From assembly GCA_019090845.1 (NCBI GenBank), contig JAHRVD010000092.1, positions 1 to 7,075 of the forward strand: DNA of 7,075 nt, written 5' to 3'. The stretch comes from Marinosulfonomonas sp. GTDB lineage: Bacteria > Pseudomonadota > Alphaproteobacteria > Rhodobacterales > Rhodobacteraceae. The position numbers were made by a program, and so were the translations under genes. The notes under the pieces were generated by a model. It made no database searches. It was not told the origin of the DNA and saw nothing but the letters and a program-made list of their open reading frames with translations. Below, piece by piece: positions 5,578-7,075 of this stretch. Position 1 is the first letter of the stretch; every line of letters begins with the position of its first letter.

Positions 5578-6840
5578 TTAACCCGCGCTGGCTTCTTCTT
5601 TGCGGCTTTCACCATAAATCAGCAACGGCTCGGCGTCGGATGTGACAGCCTCTTCTTTGACCACGACCTCGACGACGTTTTCCATTCCCGGCAGTTCGAA
5701 CATCGTGTCCAGCAGAATATCCTCAAGGATCGAGCGCAACCCGCGCGCTCCGGTCTTGCGTTCAATCGCCCGCTTGGCGATCTCAACGAGTGCGCCATCG
5801 GTGAATGTCAGTTCGGTATCTTCAAGCTCAAACAGGCGCTGGTATTGCTTGACCAGCGCGTTTTTAGGCTGGGTCAGGATGGTAACCAGAGCGTCCTCAT
5901 CCAGGTCCTGCAATGTGGCGATTACCGGTAAACGGCCGACAAATTCCGGGATCAACCCGAATTTCAGCAGATCTTCGGGTTCCAGTTCGGTAAACACCTC
6001 GCCCACGCCGCGACTGTCGTTGTCTTTCACGTCAGCGCCAAATCCGATGCCCGAACCCTTGCCACGCTGTGCAATGATCTTTTCCAGACCGGCGAATGCG
6101 CCACCACAAATAAACAGGATATTTGTGGTATCGACCTGTAGGAATTCCTGCTGCGGATGTTTGCGCCCACCTTGGGGGGGAACGCTGGCAACGGTGCCTT
6201 CCATAATCTTCAGCAAGGCTTGCTGCACGCCCTCACCCGATACGTCACGGGTAATCGACGGGTTGTCGGATTTTCGGGTAATCTTGTCGACTTCGTCAAT
6301 ATAGACGATGCCGCGCTGCGCGCGCTCGACGTTATATTCGCTGGCCTGAAGCAACTTGAGGATGATGTTTTCAACGTCTTCGCCAACATAACCCGCTTCG
6401 GTCAGGGTTGTTGCATCCGCCATCGTGAACGGAACATCCAGAATGCGCGCCAGTGTCTGCGCCAGCAGGGTTTTACCGCAACCAGTCGGGCCGATCAGCA
6501 TGATGTTGGATTTCGCCAGCTCAATCTCGCCGGATTTTCCAGCATGGTTCAGGCGCTTATAATGGTTGTGAACAGCGACCGACAAAACCCGTTTGGCATG
6601 GGCCTGCCCAATCACATAGTCATCCAGAACTTCACAGATTTCGCGCGGTGTTGCCACGCCGTCGCTAGACTTCAACCCGGCAGTTTTCGTTTCTTCACGG
6701 ATAATATCCATGCACAGCTCGACGCATTCATCGCAGATGAACACAGTTGGCCCGGCAATAAGTTTGCGCACCTCATGCTGGCTTTTACCGCAAAAAGAAC
6801 AGTAAAGTGTGTTTTTGCTATCGCCGGAATTGCTTGCCAT
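5578..6840 (-). CDS. clpX: ATP-dependent Clp protease ATP-binding subunit ClpX
   Basis: A 420-residue AAA+ unfoldase that recognises tagged proteins, unfolds them and threads them into the ClpP peptidase. All functional elements are present: the N-terminal zinc-binding domain with C14, C17, C36 and C39; Walker A GPTGCGKT (117-124); pore-1 loop GYVGED (150-155); Walker [11 protein letters not shown] (178-187); the RKH loop (226-228); the IGF ClpP-docking loop (265-267); the arginine finger in EFVGRLPV (R303); and sensor 2 GARGLRS (364-370). Length matches the family. The ATG at 6840 has AAGGA six bases upstream. clpP lies upstream on the same strand, 148 bp away, so the order is clpP-clpX as in many bacteria, with room for a separate promoter. 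The coding strand has a run of seven C at 6180-6174 across P221-P222-Q223; the frame is intact there. Confidence 0.98.
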   Translation of the reverse strand: MASNSGDSKNTLYCSFCGKSQHEVRKLIAGPTVFICDECVELCMDIIREETKTAGLKSSDGVATPREICEVLDDYVIGQAHAKRVLSVAVHNHYKRLNHAGKSGEIELAKSNIMLIGPTGCGKTLLAQTLARILDVPFTMADATTLTEAGYVGEDVENIILKLLQASEYNVERAQRGIVYIDEVDKITRKSDNPSITRDVSGEGVQQALLKIMEGTVASVPPQGGRKHPQQEFLQVDTTNILFICGGAFAGLEKIIAQRGKGSGIGFGADVKDNDSRGVGEVFTELEPEDLLKFGLIPEFVGRLPVIATLQDLDEDALVTILTQPKNALVKQYQRLFELEDTELTFTDGALVEIAKRAIERKTGARGLRSILEDILLDTMFELPGMENVVEVVVKEEAVTSDAEPLLIYGESRKEEASAG

Positions 6841-6854
6841 CTTAAATCCTTAAG
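6841..6854 (-). promoter_or_regulatory. clpX ribosome-binding site inside a small inverted repeat
   Basis: Read on the minus strand, CTTAA-GGAT-TTAAG ends directly before the clpX ATG. The 5-bp AU-rich arms could pair and place part of the AAGGA ribosome-binding site in the four-base loop, with the rest in the stem. The stem is weak and may not form at growth temperature. The repeat is exact; a regulatory effect is speculative. Confidence 0.4.
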
Positions 6855-6873
6855 GCCTGTGACCTATATGATT

Positions 6874-6893
6874 GCGCAACCCGAAAGCTGCGC
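6874..6893 (-). other. Stem-loop in the clpP-clpX spacer, proximal to clpX
   Basis: On the minus strand, GCGCAGC and GTTGCGC can form a 7-bp stem (one G-U pair) around the loop TTTCGG. It lies 33 bases upstream of the clpX start and is not followed by a T-run, so it is not a normal terminator. It may be a 5' leader structure of clpX, or coincide with a promoter, as AATCATATAGG follows directly and resembles a -10 region. Confidence 0.4.
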
Positions 6894-6936
6894 CATGTCG
6901 CCCCTTGCACAAAGTCTAGGTCAGTGTTTTTTCCGC

Positions 6937-6959
6937 CGCAACGCCAAAATGGCGTTGCG
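6937..6959 (-). other. Strong 10-bp perfect stem-loop downstream of clpP
   Basis: CGCAACGCCA and TGGCGTTGCG form a perfect 10-bp, GC-rich stem with a three-base loop, starting 29 bases after the clpP stop. On the minus strand it is followed by GCGGAAAAAAC, not by a T-run, so it is not a canonical intrinsic terminator for clpP. On the plus strand the T-run comes before the hairpin, which is also the wrong polarity. A 3'-end mRNA stabiliser or processing site between clpP and clpX is more likely than a terminator. Confidence 0.6.
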
Positions 6960-6988
6960 CCCAATGTTCACACCCAGATGTGTCCAAA

Positions 6989-7075
6989 TCAGCCGTCTTC
7001 ACCATCCATTTTAGCCCGATTTTCAACAATCTCATCAATCAGACCCCATTCCTTGGCGTCTTCGGGCGACATGAA
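6989..7075 (-). CDS. clpP: ATP-dependent Clp protease proteolytic subunit ClpP, C-terminal fragment
   Basis: The last 28 codons and TGA stop of a gene that enters from the right edge. The peptide FMSPEDAKEWGLIDEIVENR followed by AKMDGEDG matches the ClpP C-terminus, where the conserved motif resembles (F/L)(M/L)S-x-x-E-A-x-E-(Y/W)-G-L-(I/V)-D and is followed by a short variable tail. ClpP is the serine peptidase of ClpXP, a double-ring chamber whose Ser-His-Asp triad lies outside this window. Its position directly upstream of clpX on the same strand supports the call. The tail after the family core (AKMDGEDG) is acidic and short, as usual for alphaproteobacteria. Confidence 0.9.
   Translation of the reverse strand, partial: FMSPEDAKEWGLIDEIVENRAKMDGEDG

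Noticed and set aside
5500..5931. Plus-strand open frame of 143 codons over the clpX end
   Set aside because: Mostly antisense to conserved ClpX C-terminal sequence, with no recognisable protein features.
6927..6959. Rho-independent terminator after clpP
   Set aside because: The hairpin is strong, but the T-run is on the wrong side for either strand, so the canonical terminator pattern is not met.
6157..7014. Plus-strand open frame of 285 codons
   Set aside because: It is antisense to clpX, the spacer and the end of clpP, all of which are firmly identified; the peptide has no family features.

Overview
This 7.1 kb window is ordinary, gene-dense chromosomal DNA from an alphaproteobacterium, most likely a member of the Rhodobacterales (Rhodobacter/Roseobacter group). 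This rests on protein-level recognition: a DUF2155 protein, an orphan MlaD and an NDUFA12-type complex I accessory subunit lie side by side, with alphaproteobacterial versions of AccBC, Aat, ClpX and the PreT/PreA pair. The DNA is moderately GC-rich and the true genes have strong third-position GC bias, which creates many long antisense shadow frames. I see no mobile element, CRISPR array, tRNA or rRNA, and no stretch above 300 bases without a gene.

Layout. (1) 1-1528, minus strand: preT, then the first 41 codons of preA, which runs off the left edge. Together they encode NAD-dependent dihydropyrimidine dehydrogenase, which starts reductive uracil/thymine breakdown. (2) 1529-1766: a 238-bp divergent control region with a good candidate promoter for accB and several short inverted and direct repeats on the preT side. 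(3) 1767-4267, plus strand: accB-accC-aat, a tight unit with 13-nt and 7-nt gaps. AccB and AccC are the biotin carrier and biotin carboxylase of acetyl-CoA carboxylase; Aat adds Leu/Phe to N-terminal Lys/Arg of proteins. (4) 4231-5451, minus strand: NDUFA12-like gene, mlaD and a DUF2155 gene, spaced by 4 nt and then overlapping by 1 nt. The DUF2155 gene converges on aat and the two coding regions overlap by 37 bp. (5) 5578-7075, minus strand: clpX and, upstream, the last 28 codons of clpP at the right edge, separated by a 148-bp spacer with two stem-loops and an unusual ribosome-binding site.

How the genes relate. The window joins housekeeping modules: pyrimidine catabolism, the first step of fatty-acid synthesis, N-degron tagging, cell-envelope lipid transport with a respiratory accessory factor, and ClpXP proteolysis. 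Aat makes N-degrons normally delivered by ClpS to ClpAP, so its closeness to clpXP is suggestive but probably only positional. No previously undescribed system is evident. The most useful leads are the NDUFA12-mlaD-DUF2155 unit, the regulatory sites in the preT/accB divergent region and the structured clpP-clpX spacer.
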